Notes under the pieces: model-generated | Told to the model about the DNA's origin: nothing | The model's database searches: none | What the model saw: only the letters and a program-made list of their open reading frames with translations | Position numbers and translations under genes: made by a program | Shown here: in pieces, positions 9,339 to 18,149 of the stretch | Layout of the letters: each line of letters begins with the position of its first letter | How positions within the stretch are numbered: the first letter of the stretch is position 1 | DNA from: Paenibacillus taihuensis | GTDB taxonomy: Bacteria > Bacillota > Bacilli > Paenibacillales > Paenibacillaceae | DNA: 64,000 nucleotides | Assembly: GCF_003386535.1 (NCBI RefSeq) | Contig: NZ_QTTN01000027.1 | Location: 24,281-88,280, forward strand | Direction: 5' to 3'

Positions 9339-10091
9339 TTACCACTGAATTGATTTAACAATACTCAATGCTTCTCTTTCAGTGAAATGATGTATGAGCG
9401 GTATCTTTCCAGCGTTTTCCGAGTTATCCATATTGAATCCTTCGATGACAATCTTCCACTCTCCATGAAAGATATAAATCCAGTACCCATCGAACTCCTT
9501 TACAGATATAAGATGGACTGGAACTCCGTTTACATAAACCACCTTATCTGAAACTGCATCGGTAGTATTAAAGTTAAAATGTGGACTTGTTGTAGACCTA
9601 TAGTTGGCCGTGATTGATACCATCCGATTACTTGTTCTTATTGAGTAATAATACCCAACCACATCTCCCTTTTCCGTGGTAACACTCATTTCACGTCTCA
9701 TAGCCGTAGGTTCGCCTTTTAAAACTTTTAGTGGAAAAGGAAGCTTTTGACCAACTGCCTGCTCAGCATCATGAAGGGATGAATAACTTGTTGCTGTATC
9801 CCATTTTCTTGAACTAGCCCAACCTTCATATACCACAGCATCAGATTCACTATTAACAATGTGGGTATCAATAAACGTGTTGATCGAGGCTCTGACCGAA
9901 GGGCTAAGAAGTAAAGTAAGAATCAGCATACCTGCGACTCCGGACGTAATCCAAGTCATGTAGAATCTGCCGGCACTTTTTTTCTTCCGTTTATTCAAAA
10001 AACGGTTCGTATGAACTCCCCAGACCTGGTCGAACGTAACCGAAGGTTTTAGATTATCTAATGCATCTACAAAATCTGATTTGGCTTTCAT
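9339..10091 (-). CDS. Membrane-anchored anti-sigma-type protein
   Basis: A 250-residue protein with a basic cytoplasmic N-terminus (residues 1-43), one membrane segment (about 45-64) and a roughly 185-residue extracytoplasmic domain. The distal part (VNGVPVHLISVKEFDGYW and after) resembles DUF4367-type domains of anti-sigma/regulatory proteins. Its start overlaps the end of the ECF sigma gene by 4 bp, the classical arrangement for an anti-sigma factor controlling its partner. No zinc HxxxCxxC motif is visible, so it is not a canonical ZAS-type anti-sigma. The stimulus is unknown. Confidence 0.8.
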   Translation of the reverse strand: MKAKSDFVDALDNLKPSVTFDQVWGVHTNRFLNKRKKKSAGRFYMTWITSGVAGMLILTLLLSPSVRASINTFIDTHIVNSESDAVVYEGWASSRKWDTATSYSSLHDAEQAVGQKLPFPLKVLKGEPTAMRREMSVTTEKGDVVGYYYSIRTSNRMVSITANYRSTTSPHFNFNTTDAVSDKVVYVNGVPVHLISVKEFDGYWIYIFHGEWKIVIEGFNMDNSENAGKIPLIHHFTEREALSIVKSIQW

Positions 10092-10624
10092 AACATTTCC
10101 CCTCCTATTGGACTACGAAACATTTCGTTCTCAGGCAATTGCTTACGGAGTGATGATAATGCCGAATGAAGTCGTGATTTACATGTTCCTAAAGGAATTT
10201 GAAGTGAATCTGCAATTTCTCTGAGCTTCAATCCAGAATAGAAATGCATAATGATTACTTCTCTGCTCTTTAGAGGTAGCTGACCAACTTCCTTCCATAG
10301 TTCCTTATTTTCAGCTTCCTGAATAACTGAGACTTCTAAACTCTCTTCTTGTGCTCCATCGGGATGAATACCAACGAATGATAACCACCTTTGCTTTCGT
10401 AATAAATTACGAGCCGTATTAATGGCTATGCGATGAATCCATGGCTCTATGGGCTTCATTTGATCATAGGTGTGAAAATGTTTGAATACCTTTAAAAAGG
10501 TCTCTTGCGTCACATCATCTGCTAAAGCCGCTGATCCAGTTAATAATAGGGCAACGCGAAAGATGTACGCGGAGTAGCTGTTAAAGAGCTCCTCTGCACG
10601 TTCTTTGTCGAGTTCTTGATTCAA
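10088..10624 (-). CDS. ECF sigma factor
   Basis: Sigma-70 family group 4 factor. Region 2 contains ELFNSYSAYIFRVALLL and DDVTQETFLKVFKH. Region 4 contains LPLKSREVIIMHFYSGLKL and the recognition helix LQIPLGTCKSRLHSAL. I place the start at the TTG (10624) because AGAGGAGAGAGAGGC precedes it and the resulting protein (about 178 residues) begins just before region 2. An upstream ATG at 10687 gives 199 residues but has a weak ribosome site and an atypical leader. It is translationally coupled to the downstream anti-sigma gene. Confidence 0.88.
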   Translation of the reverse strand: MNQELDKERAEELFNSYSAYIFRVALLLTGSAALADDVTQETFLKVFKHFHTYDQMKPIEPWIHRIAINTARNLLRKQRWLSFVGIHPDGAQEESLEVSVIQEAENKELWKEVGQLPLKSREVIIMHFYSGLKLREIADSLQIPLGTCKSRLHSALSSLRKQLPENEMFRSPIGGEML

Positions 10625-10847
10625 GCCTCTCTCTCCTCTCTTAATCGTCTTCGCCCTGTATACACTTCCAATGGAAAAAAGGTTCATTTTTAACCTGTCA
10701 ATTTTGATTTATCAAGGCCTCCACTGAGCTTTCCACACAATTCGACAAAATAATCTATTTTGTGATACTATAATCCTAGTTTTTTTTGTATCGCATAGTA
10801 TTTTTCATGTGCAATAGTTCTTTTCACACGGAATTGGAGAGTGCGAA

Positions 10848-10997
10848 ATGGTAGTTAATAAAACTGCTTATAACCCTGAAAAGGAAAGATCGAAAAAAGT
10901 ACTGGATACTGCTAAGAAACTATTGACTGAGAAGAAAAAACAACCCTTTTTCTATAAATATTTTAGATTACATCCCAAAACGAAACCAAGATGGTAA
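10848..10997 (+). CDS. Small basic protein, 49 residues, unknown
   Basis: ATG preceded by GGAGAG, 49 codons, TAA. The product is lysine-rich and ends KYFRLHPKTKPRW, with many Lys/Arg and no membrane segment or Cys. A hairpin with a T-rich tail follows 44 bp downstream, which supports a real transcription unit. It is divergent from the ECF sigma gene. No family is recognised, and it could be a small regulatory or nucleic-acid-binding peptide or an unremarkable conserved small ORF. Confidence 0.55.
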   Translation: MVVNKTAYNPEKERSKKVLDTAKKLLTEKKKQPFFYKYFRLHPKTKPRW

Positions 10998-11040
10998 GCA
11001 TGCAACAATTTTCAAGGTTTTACCAAGAAGCGGAATAAAA

Positions 11041-11061
11041 GCTGCCGAATTGATCGGCAGC
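11041..11061 (+). terminator. Rho-independent terminator
   Basis: GCTGCCGA pairs with TCGGCAGC around a 5-nt loop, followed by TTTTATT. It is preceded by AATAAAA, so it may work in both directions. It closes the 49-codon ORF. Confidence 0.8.
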
Positions 11062-11190
11062 TTTTATTCATTCTTCCTATGGCATAGTGAATATAAGGCT
11101 ATTGATAATATTCCAGTAAGAGTATATCGTTAGACATAAAACAAACTTAAATCACCTAATATTCTTTACAATATTGGCTTAACACTCATC

Positions 11191-11553
11191 TCAATTGCTT
11201 AAATGCTCGTGTATTAGCTTCCAGTTTCCCTCATTGTCCTTAATAAATACATTTGTGGCTCTACCCCTACCTTGTACAAATTCCCCTTCCAAATAACCTT
11301 TATATTCATAGTTGTAAAGACATGATGCGGAATTATTATCTATTGTTAACCATTGGACATTATTAATCGAATACACCTCATCTTTTATCATTCGCCATGC
11401 GTTTTCAAAATAATATTGTATTTCGTCCATATTGGTACATCTTTTACCTGTAAACCAATAAATGGCTTCGGGATGAAGTACTTTTCTTACATTTTCAAAA
11501 TCATGAGTGTTTGTTGCTTTGATATATTGACTAAGTGCTTCCAAATGGTTCAA
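11191..11553 (-). CDS. SnoaL/NTF2-like domain protein
   Basis: A 120-residue cone-fold protein of the SnoaL-like (DUF4440-like) type. An N-terminal helix (LEALSQYIKATNTHDFENV) is followed by HPEAIYWF and a C-terminal NWKLIHEHLS strand, the usual layout of this family. Such stand-alone proteins are often small-molecule binding or isomerase-like, and many have no assigned role. GGAGGG precedes the start. It is 55 bp upstream of the DeoR gene's stop-side boundary and on the same strand, but no functional link is evident. Confidence 0.75.
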   Translation of the reverse strand: MNHLEALSQYIKATNTHDFENVRKVLHPEAIYWFTGKRCTNMDEIQYYFENAWRMIKDEVYSINNVQWLTIDNNSASCLYNYEYKGYLEGEFVQGRGRATNVFIKDNEGNWKLIHEHLSN

Positions 11554-11608
11554 TTCATACCCTCCTTATAATGCCCCTGATAATTACTATGGGGGCCTGA
11601 AACAACCA

Positions 11609-12364
11609 CTAAACTATTAAAATATCCGTTGCTGCAGCATGCAATGCAGATTCCCAATCCTCTGAAGGCCGCAGGTCTGTAATAATTGCAGAAACCTCAT
11701 TAAGCGTAGAAAAAGAGAACAATGCATTTTCACCAAATTTGGTATGGTCCATCACAATAAAGGCATCCTTTGCCTTCTGGATCGCAATACGCTTTATGTC
11801 AGCTTCAAGCATGTTTGAATTACTAAATCCATGTTGAAAACTAACACCGGTCGTTCCTAGAAACACCTTATCGAAGGCTAGTTTAGAAATTGACTCTATA
11901 GCCGAAGTCCCAGCCATTGCATTAGTTTTACCCAGAAGTACACCTCCGATAACAACTGTGGGAATTTTCTTTTCCCCTAATGCAGCAGCAACGTGAATTG
12001 CATTTGTGACGACCGTAATAGACGCTTCCTCAGGCAATGAACGTGCGATCTGAAGAGTCGTGGAACCACTATCAATAAAGATGGATTCCCCTGGCAATAT
12101 AAGCTTTGCCGCAGTTTGTCCAATCAGTTCTTTCTCAGCCATCCTGAGGCGTGAACGCTCCGCAAGTGCTGTATCTTTGTTATTAAGAACTGCACCACCG
12201 TATGTGCGAATCAATACCCCACTTTGCTCGAGCTTCTCCAGATCTCGTCTTAACGTCATATCAGTGACAGAAAACAAATCTTTCATTTCTGTAATCTTTA
12301 CTTCTCCATCCCTTTGCAATAGCCTAATAATTTGCCTTTGACGTTTCGTACTCGCAGATGACAT
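11609..12364 (-). CDS. DeoR/GlpR-family transcriptional regulator
   Basis: A 251-residue sugar-responsive repressor. The N-terminal winged helix (residues 6-60) includes QRQIIRLLQRDGEVKI and the signature VTDMTLRRDLEKLEQSG. The C-terminal sugar-phosphate-binding domain (about 75-235) has the DSGSTTLQIARSLP and GGVLLGKTNAMAG motifs. Upstream at 12436 lies a TGTTCGTTT-type box also found at 9008 and 12964, which could be its operator. The decayed glcD-like gene immediately upstream may have been part of the regulated operon before IS-mediated loss, so the regulator may now be orphaned or may act on another locus. Confidence 0.93.
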   Translation of the reverse strand: MSSASTKRQRQIIRLLQRDGEVKITEMKDLFSVTDMTLRRDLEKLEQSGVLIRTYGGAVLNNKDTALAERSRLRMAEKELIGQTAAKLILPGESIFIDSGSTTLQIARSLPEEASITVVTNAIHVAAALGEKKIPTVVIGGVLLGKTNAMAGTSAIESISKLAFDKVFLGTTGVSFQHGFSNSNMLEADIKRIAIQKAKDAFIVMDHTKFGENALFSFSTLNEVSAIITDLRPSEDWESALHAAATDILIV

Positions 12365-12435
12365 ATCCGTCCTCCAATCAGTTCATAGCTTACATTATAA
12401 GTTGGGATTATTTTGAGATCAATAGACAGAATATT

Positions 12436-12450
12436 TGTTCGTTTAACACA
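12436..12450. promoter_or_regulatory. Candidate DeoR-type operator, copy 2
   Basis: TGTTCGTTTAACACA lies 72 bp upstream of the DeoR-family start. It is a one-base-shorter variant of the boxes at 9008 and 12964, which would fit autoregulation. Confidence 0.35.
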
Positions 12451-12506
12451 TTTTGATTCTATAATTTTTGATACGGTTCTTGCTGCACCGTAAATGTCCT
12501 TATATA

Positions 12507-12890
12507 TTACAAGTATCGATTTTCACTTTGTGGCGGGGGAATGAGCTTCAAGGTGGTTTCGGTTATTATCGCAAGCGTACCTTCAGATCCGACTAGAAGT
12601 TTTGTAACGTCGTAACCTGCAACATCTTCCATCAATTTACCACCGTTCCTGATTATTTCGCCATTGGGCAAAACAACACCTCAAGACCAATAACGTAGTC
12701 CTTCGTTGTTCCATATTTAAGATCGCGAAGATCAACCTACAGGATTCGATTCTAGATTACTCCATTCGGCAAGCTTTGCAGCATCGGTGTTTCGTCATAG
12801 GAATTAGATACGCGTGACCCCGTATCAACTTTATAGTATTTCTCGCCACCTATGCTTTGAAGCTGATGTACAATGGATAAGTTGAGTATG
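12507..12890 (-). pseudogene. glcD-like FAD-linked oxidase remnant
   Basis: Conceptual translation of the minus strand gives two recognisable blocks of glycolate-oxidase subunit GlcD. The N-terminal block reads GEKYYKVDTG then SYDETPMLQSLPNGVI, followed by a TAG. After a gap that removes most of the first half, a second block reads [23 protein letters not shown], and [20 protein letters not shown], ending in a TAA. An extra base within the second block shifts the frame after GLEV. The C-terminal half is absent. A native GlcD is about 470 residues, so this is clearly dead. It sits between a DeoR regulator and an IS1595 transposase. Confidence 0.75.
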
Positions 12891-12963
12891 CCCCCCTCAT
12901 TGTTAGTTATTTGTCTAATAGAACGAATTATATTAGATAAATAGATTCAAGGAAGCACAACTT

Positions 12964-12980
12964 TGTTTGTTTTAAACAAA
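12964..12980. promoter_or_regulatory. Candidate DeoR-type operator, copy 3
   Basis: TGTTTGTTTTAAACAAA is part of a perfect inverted repeat CTTTGTTT/AAACAAAG with a 5-nt spacer (12961-12981). It lies upstream of the glcD remnant on the minus strand and close to the start of the IS1595 gene. It matches 16 of 17 bases of the box at 9008. Confidence 0.35.
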
Positions 12981-13069
12981 GGCTTTGTTTATCTTTGTTG
13001 TTGATATTTGATAATTACGAACGAATGTTCTATAATGAGGGTAATAACACTGTTCGGAGATATTTACCC

Positions 13070-14116
13070 ATGGAGTTAAATGAATTGAAAAAGCTTGCTG
13101 ATACGTTGGACGATAATGGTAAGAGAGAGCTTATCTACTTTTTGCAGTCACGAGCCAAGGGAGTTTCGGTTCCAGTTCGAGCGATTGATGAAATCCATGA
13201 GCAGAAGCATAAAGACGGACTTGTTTGCCCGAATTGCAAAACCCATTCTGTCGTGCGATTTGGAAAGTACGCTGTAAAAACACGTACTGGAGAGGTTAAA
13301 CGTCAACGTTACCGTTGTAAGTCCTGTCTTCAAACGTTCAATGACCTTACAAATACCCCTCTGCAACGAACGAGGAGACCTCATATTTGGGTTCGTTTTA
13401 TTGAATGCATGATTGAAGGATATTCTCTGAGAAAATGTGCAGAGAAGTTAAACTGTGAAGTCACGCATGTCACCTTGTTTTACTGGCGGCATAAGATTCT
13501 CTCTGCTCTAAAACAGATTCCAACCGAAGCATTTCAAGATATTGTTGAGATGGATGAGACTTACTTTCTGTACTCAGAAAAGGGCAAGCGAAATATCGCC
13601 GAACGCAAGCCACGTAAACGTGGAGGCAAAGCTAAATATCGTGGTATAAGCCACGATCAAGTGTGCGTACTTGTTGCACGTGACCGTCAGAAAATGACGT
13701 ACTCTGGCGTTCTTGGACGTGGGCGAATTCGTACAACGAAATTGGATGAAGCGATCGGCGGTCATTTGTCCGACTCAAACGTGCTATGCACTGATTCGTG
13801 GAGGGCATTTAGCTCCTATGCCAATTCAAAAGGCTTGGCTCATTACCGATTCAAGTCCGACGGAAAGCAACGTGTAAAAGGCGTGTACCATATCCAAAAC
13901 GCAAACAGCTACCACAGCCGCTTGAAGAAATGGATGGATCGCTTTAATGGTGTTGCAACTAAATATTTGCAACATTATTTGGCTTGGTTTCGTTACTTAG
14001 ACAGCAAGGAATATGAGAATACCGCATCGAATAAGAAAAATATGTTGGTCAAATCGTGCCTGTTTACTGTGACCGATACGAACGCCAAACTTCGGATTTC
14101 TGCTTATTCTTGTTAA
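13070..14116 (+). mobile_element. IS1595-family transposase
   Basis: A 348-residue transposase counted from ATG 13070, chosen because a GGAG site lies 10 bp upstream and the product begins MELNELKKLADTL. The N-terminal zinc ribbon shows CPNC and CKSC pairs flanking the RQRYRC segment. The DDE-type core shows VEMDETYFLYSEKGKR, CTDSWRAF and NANSYHSRLKKW, as in the IS1595 family. The frame is intact, so it may be active. I could not define terminal inverted repeats by eye. It interrupts or borders the promoter region of the decayed glcD-like gene. Confidence 0.9.
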
Positions 14117-14175
14117 GGTAACGGCAGGTGTGTTCATGCCCTTACTGAAAAAAATGTTTAGGGGAGAAGATATGC

Positions 14176-14535
14176 ATGATACTTAAGAGAAAAGCTGCTT
14201 TGCTAATTATCATCTTGGTAATGAGTATTCTTTCAACTGGTTGCAATATATTTTCAGGACCACCAGAATCTGAAGAATCGGTTAAACAGAAAGTGGTCGC
14301 TCATCTTGTTTCAAAAGGCTACAAAGAAAATGAGTTTAATATCGAAGTTAAATATTATAAATCAGGAGAAGGCAAGTTCGGAGGTCCTTACGCCATTAAT
14401 GTAGTTTTTAACGATGAGCCTAACGTAATTTATGGTTATAAATATAACTATAAATCAGAAAACAAAGATATAACTCAAAATGGCGTTGCTCCTATGGAAG
14501 GTAAGGATGATAAAAATTTTAAACACGCTGAGTAA
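14176..14535 (+). CDS. Small lipoprotein, possibly DUF3139-like
   Basis: A 119-residue predicted lipoprotein. The signal peptide ends in LSTGC with the lipid-accepting Cys, and the mature part is acidic/basic mixed and Tyr-rich (YGYKYNYKSENKD). The layout (short lipoprotein, VKQKVVAHLVSKGY helix, then beta-rich tail) resembles the DUF3139 family of Bacillota, but I am not certain of the match. AGGGGAG precedes the start. A terminator follows 44 bp after the stop, so the gene is monocistronic. Confidence 0.75.
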   Translation: MILKRKAALLIIILVMSILSTGCNIFSGPPESEESVKQKVVAHLVSKGYKENEFNIEVKYYKSGEGKFGGPYAINVVFNDEPNVIYGYKYNYKSENKDITQNGVAPMEGKDDKNFKHAE

Positions 14536-14578
14536 TTTTTTATTACGTCATCCACCTAACGAATTACGATAACTTATT

Positions 14579-14610
14579 AAACCGCCTTTTAGGGGGCGTT
14601 TATTTTTTGG
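14579..14610 (+). terminator. Rho-independent terminator of lipoprotein gene
   Basis: AAACCGCC pairs with GGCGTTT (one bulged C) around an 8-nt loop, followed by a TATTTTTT tail. Confidence 0.7.
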
Positions 14611-14810
14611 CTAATAATCAACATTGAGATTTAACATAGCCTAAACAAAAAATAAAATGAATCTATTTTCTTAATGAGGATGAATATATCCACATGTCAT
14701 CTCAATAAATGTACTTACTGTCATATCTCCTTAAATATATTTAGAAACAACTGTAACCATTCTCCCTCCTTCCTCGTCTTTAATACTGAGAAAAAGGAGA
14801 GATGATATTT

Positions 14811-16088
14811 ATGAATAAACCATTGATTAGTTCCATGATCGCCATGACGATCTTCACGGCGACGGCCACAAGTGCAATTGCATCTGATAAGTTAATTGCT
14901 GGGCCTATCGTCGCACCAAATCATTCCTTTGTGGATGTCAGTGACAAGCATTGGGCTTCCAATGCCGTGTATGCCCTTCAAAGTCTGGGGATCATTCATG
15001 GAATTGATGCTAACCATTTTGCCCCCCTTCAGAAAGTGACCAAAGCACAGTTTATTCAAATGGTCATTGAGCTTGGATATAAGTCTGGTGCCTTAACGCC
15101 GAGACAACATGTAGCCGAGCCGACAGAGCCTTATGAAGATGTTCAAAAAACAGACTGGTTCTATGGTTCCGTAGTTGATGCTTTTGACCGAGGATTCATC
15201 GATACCTCCGTAAAGTTTAACCCTAATGAACCGATCGCGCGGGAAGAAGCAGTCATTATCCTTTCCAAATATTTTTCAGATGCATCGGGAAGCGATCTTA
15301 ATCTCCGAGGCGACGTAATCAAGGATTATCCTTATGCTGATGTATCTGAGGCATCACTAGCAGGAAGCAATGCTGCTCTTTATTTGACGCATTTGGGACT
15401 GGTAAACGGCAAATTGGATAACGCGAATCATAAGGTGTTTGATTTTAAAGGGCAAATGACCCGAGCAGAGGCAGCTGAATTGCTGTACGTTGCGAATTCC
15501 AAATATCTTGACCTGTTGTCGCATAAGACATACAAAGAGGGAGAAGCCACGTTCGAGGTCAATAAAACTACCAACGGTTATACGATCACGGGCACGTTGG
15601 ATAAGTTGCCGATTGATGGATATAGCATCGCCATCACGGGACACAAAATTCAAGGTAACATCATCACTGTGTCCTACACCATTACGGAACCAAACCCCAA
15701 TCGTAATGATGTTGGGGAAGTTGTAAGCAACTATTCCATAAAAACGGGAACCGGAGCGAATGTTCGCTTTAATTTCGAAGCTAATCAGAAGGATACTGAC
15801 ATCGTATTGACGGAAAATGGCGTCACGTTTACCATGGTGCATAAGCAGGATGATCTTACCATTTTTGCTGATATGGGGGAACAACCAACTACAGGATATG
15901 CCGTGAAAATCAAGGGAATCTCCTTCGAACCGAATGATGTAGTGATGATCCAATATTCGGTGCAAAAGCCGCAGCCTGGACAGCTTCAGGGACAGATCGT
16001 TATGCATCCTACAGATACCTTTAGCAATCGCGTAGACATCGGGAAAAACTATACGTACCGCCTTCAATTGATAGATGCTGCAGAGTAA
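14811..16088 (+). CDS. S-layer-homology surface protein with PrcB-like C-terminal repeats
   Basis: A secreted cell-wall protein of 425 residues from ATG 14811. GGAGAG lies 10 bp before this ATG, whereas the in-frame ATG at 14802 abuts it. A Sec signal peptide ends near TSAIA-SD. Three SLH modules follow (roughly residues 35-95, 105-165 and 175-225: FVDVSDKHWASNAV, YEDVQKTDWFYGSV, YADVSEASLAG), which bind pyruvylated secondary wall polymer. The C-terminal half carries two repeats, each with a (P)xxGYxVxIxG...V.I.Y.(V/I)xxPxPG-like pattern seen in PrcB-type domains. The role is probably in the cell envelope. It is not obviously linked to its neighbours. Confidence 0.88.
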   Translation: MNKPLISSMIAMTIFTATATSAIASDKLIAGPIVAPNHSFVDVSDKHWASNAVYALQSLGIIHGIDANHFAPLQKVTKAQFIQMVIELGYKSGALTPRQHVAEPTEPYEDVQKTDWFYGSVVDAFDRGFIDTSVKFNPNEPIAREEAVIILSKYFSDASGSDLNLRGDVIKDYPYADVSEASLAGSNAALYLTHLGLVNGKLDNANHKVFDFKGQMTRAEAAELLYVANSKYLDLLSHKTYKEGEATFEVNKTTNGYTITGTLDKLPIDGYSIAITGHKIQGNIITVSYTITEPNPNRNDVGEVVSNYSIKTGTGANVRFNFEANQKDTDIVLTENGVTFTMVHKQDDLTIFADMGEQPTTGYAVKIKGISFEPNDVVMIQYSVQKPQPGQLQGQIVMHPTDTFSNRVDIGKNYTYRLQLIDAAE

Positions 16089-16172
16089 TTGGTATAACCA
16101 TTGCAAGAATCCTTTGTCTTGTGAAAAGTAACAATAGAAATTGAACCGACGACAGCCATGGACGAGAGCTAC

Positions 16173-16221
16173 AGCGACAAACAGCCGACATCATGTTTCT
16201 TGATGTCGGCTGTTTGTCGCT
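16173..16221. terminator. Bidirectional terminator, 21-bp stem
   Basis: A perfect 21-bp inverted repeat (16173-16193 with 16201-16221) has a 7-nt loop TGTTTCT. It sits between the convergent SLH-protein and YciI genes. The T-tract on the plus side is short (CTTTATA). Confidence 0.75.
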
Positions 16222-16223
16222 CT

Positions 16224-16541
16224 TTATACTGTACGAGTGGTTAAATAATCGACAACTTTATCCAAGTGAAAGTTATTAGCAGCGTTCGCTTCTTCCACTT
16301 CCACTATGCTCCTTGTTTCATAGTAGCCTGCTTTTGAGAAGGGGTCTTCTTCCACATATAGAGAAGCTTCTTCTAAGTTTCCACAACTGAGAATCATTAT
16401 GGCTGTACCATCTTTACAAGGACCACAAAACGGTAGAACATCTTTTTCTTTTAGCTTCCTTAAATATTCAACATGATCTCGCACCAAACCTTCCGTCATT
16501 AAGTGGCGTTGTTTATTTGAAAGATGAACAAAAAATTGCAC
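16224..16541 (-). CDS. YciI-family protein
   Basis: A 105-residue ferredoxin-fold protein of the YciI/YCII type. It has the characteristic opening MQFFVHLSNKQRHLMTEG, LVRDHVEYLRKL, an FCGPCKDGTAIMIL strand and the EEDPFSKAGYYETRSIVEV ending (Asp-Pro-Phe before the active-site region). Members are dimeric with a His/Asp pair of unclear enzymatic role, and some are dehydrochlorinase-like. AGGGAGGG precedes the start. Monocistronic. Confidence 0.85.
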   Translation of the reverse strand: MQFFVHLSNKQRHLMTEGLVRDHVEYLRKLKEKDVLPFCGPCKDGTAIMILSCGNLEEASLYVEEDPFSKAGYYETRSIVEVEEANAANNFHLDKVVDYLTTRTV

Positions 16542-16819
16542 AGCTTTCCCTCCCTATAGTTTTATATTTACATTGCGATATTACTGCTTTAATGTTTGCT
16601 AAATTACCGTCTAAGTGGTTATCTAGTTTCATGTCAGCTTTAACTAGATATCCGGGCTTGTTCAATATCGTTAAGTCCCTTGGGAGCTAGTGTTGAATTA
16701 AGGATGTTTTCTTGAATATTGTTGCTATCTGATATAATGTGAAGTGCGTAGACACACTTTAAGGAGCAACTAATTCGACTTTTATTCGGTCGGGGTCTTC
16801 GAAAAACAGAGCATAATAA

Positions 16820-17497
16820 TTAAGAGTTGTCATAGCAGTTGCCTTTTCGACTCATGCTGCAGATAAACTCGTGCTTCTTTAGGAGCTTCTGGTAGCCTTT
16901 GCTGGCGTATTGGACGCCACGATCAGAATGTACAATAAGTCCTTTGGATGCACCGGTGCGGCCAATTGCTTGCTTTAGAGCAGCGCAGACAAGCTCTGTT
17001 TTCATACGACCATCCATCGCCCAGCCTACGAGTTTTCGACCGTGTAAATCCAGTACTCCAGCGAGATATAGCCATCCTTCAGCTGTTGGAATATACGTAA
17101 TGTCACTCAGCCATTTCTCATTGGGTTTGCTCGTTGTAAAGTTCTGGTTCACAATGTTATCTGCAACCGGTAGATTGTGACTTGAATGGGTTGTTGCTTT
17201 ATATTTTTTAACCACTTTCGATCGGATCCCGTTTGCTCGCATTAATCGGGCAACGCGGCCGCGACTCGCCTTCTTCTCTGATGGCAGGTTCTTAGTAATC
17301 TGCGGTGCTCCATAGATGCCACGACTATTCGAGTAAATGTCTTTTATCGTATGAAGCAGCTCACGATTCGCTTTGCTGCGTTTACTTTCAGGTCGCTTGA
17401 TATGAGCATAATAGCCGCTTCTTGAGACGCTAAGGGCCTGGCACATCTTCGCAATCCGAAACTCGAAGCGGTGTTCAAAGATAAACTTGAACCTCAT
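16820..17497 (-). mobile_element. IS3-family OrfB integrase, 3' truncated
   Basis: Integrase-catalytic subunit of an IS3 element (IS150/IS3 subgroup-like), 225 residues remaining. The HTH_21 part (SVSRSGYYAHIKRPESKRSKA) and the first catalytic motifs (WLSDITYIPTAEGWLYLAG, IVHSDRGVQYASKGY) are intact. The reading frame ends abruptly at GNCYDN-S-stop, exactly where the family continues with the third acidic residue region. The catalytic Glu is therefore missing and the enzyme must be inactive. The truncation point is the deletion junction with the VOC gene fragment. OrfB begins at the overlapping stop/start of orfA. Confidence 0.88.
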
Positions 17498-17789
17498 TAT
17501 TTCTGATTTTTCGCGAAGTAGGCTGCCGCCTTTTTTAGGATATCATTCTCTTCTTTCAAATCCGCCAATTGCTTGCGAAGCTTACGTATTTCATCATCTT
17601 CAGCTTTAAGATGACCACTGCCTGGAAACGAACTGTCTCCATCACGCTTATAAAATTTCACCAGTCACGGACTGTGGTGTAATGTACATCCAGTTCCTTA
17701 GCTGCATCCGCTACCGTTGATTCCTCGGCTAAGATTCGCAACACAACCTGCTCTTTAAACGCCTTATCGAATTTCTTCCTCTGTCCCAT
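17497..17789 (-). pseudogene. IS3-family OrfA, frameshifted
   Basis: The N-terminal part MGQRKKFDKAFKEQVVL through DVHYTTVRDW is followed by a TGA. The remainder KFYKRDGDSSFPGSG, DEIRKLRKQLADLKEENDIL and KKAAAYFAKNQK continues in another frame. Restoring one G after the Trp codon rejoins them, so a single-base deletion inactivated OrfA. The left terminal repeat of the IS is probably near TGACCCTGCCCCGAATAG on the minus strand, around 17845. Confidence 0.8.
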
Positions 17790-18149
17790 AGTAAATCCCT
17801 CCACGTATATTATAGAGGTTTTCTATGTGTCTATCTATTCGGGGCAGGGTCAACCCTCTTCCCATTGCTGATATGGCGTATAACCAAGCTCCGACAGAAA
17901 CCACCCCCAAAACTCAGCCGAATATTTGAGGTCTGATACGTAAATCTCGATATGATGTAGAAATCCAAAATGATTCACCTTTCCTTGTTGCTTTTATCAC
18001 TTCATCATTAGTCCGCTTTAAACGATTGTATCGTAATGAATTGGGTTTCTGACACGATGGCAAAATAAATAGTTATCCAAGTAACGAGTCGCAACATCAA
18101 AAACTGGAAGTTGAGAAATAAATACATATTCCTTCAATTAATAAGCAAT

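Larger units (their letters stand above)
16759..17978 (-). pseudogene. VOC (glyoxalase) gene split by an IS3 element
   Basis: The N-terminal part lies at about 17851-17978. It starts at GTG 17978 and translates as xNHFGFLHHIEIYVSDL then AEFWGWFLSELGYTPYQQWEEG, a typical vicinal-oxygen-chelate opening with its metal-binding His. The C-terminal part lies at 16759-16818 and reads YYALFFEDPDRIKVELVAP then TAA, the family's usual ending. Between them sits an IS3-type element whose orfB is itself cut short at the junction with the VOC 3' fragment. The middle of the VOC gene and one end of the IS are therefore gone. This is insertion followed by deletion. Confidence 0.8.

Noticed and set aside
12880..14170. 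Terminal inverted repeats of the IS1595 copy
   Set aside because: No convincing inverted match was found by eye on the two sides of the transposase gene.
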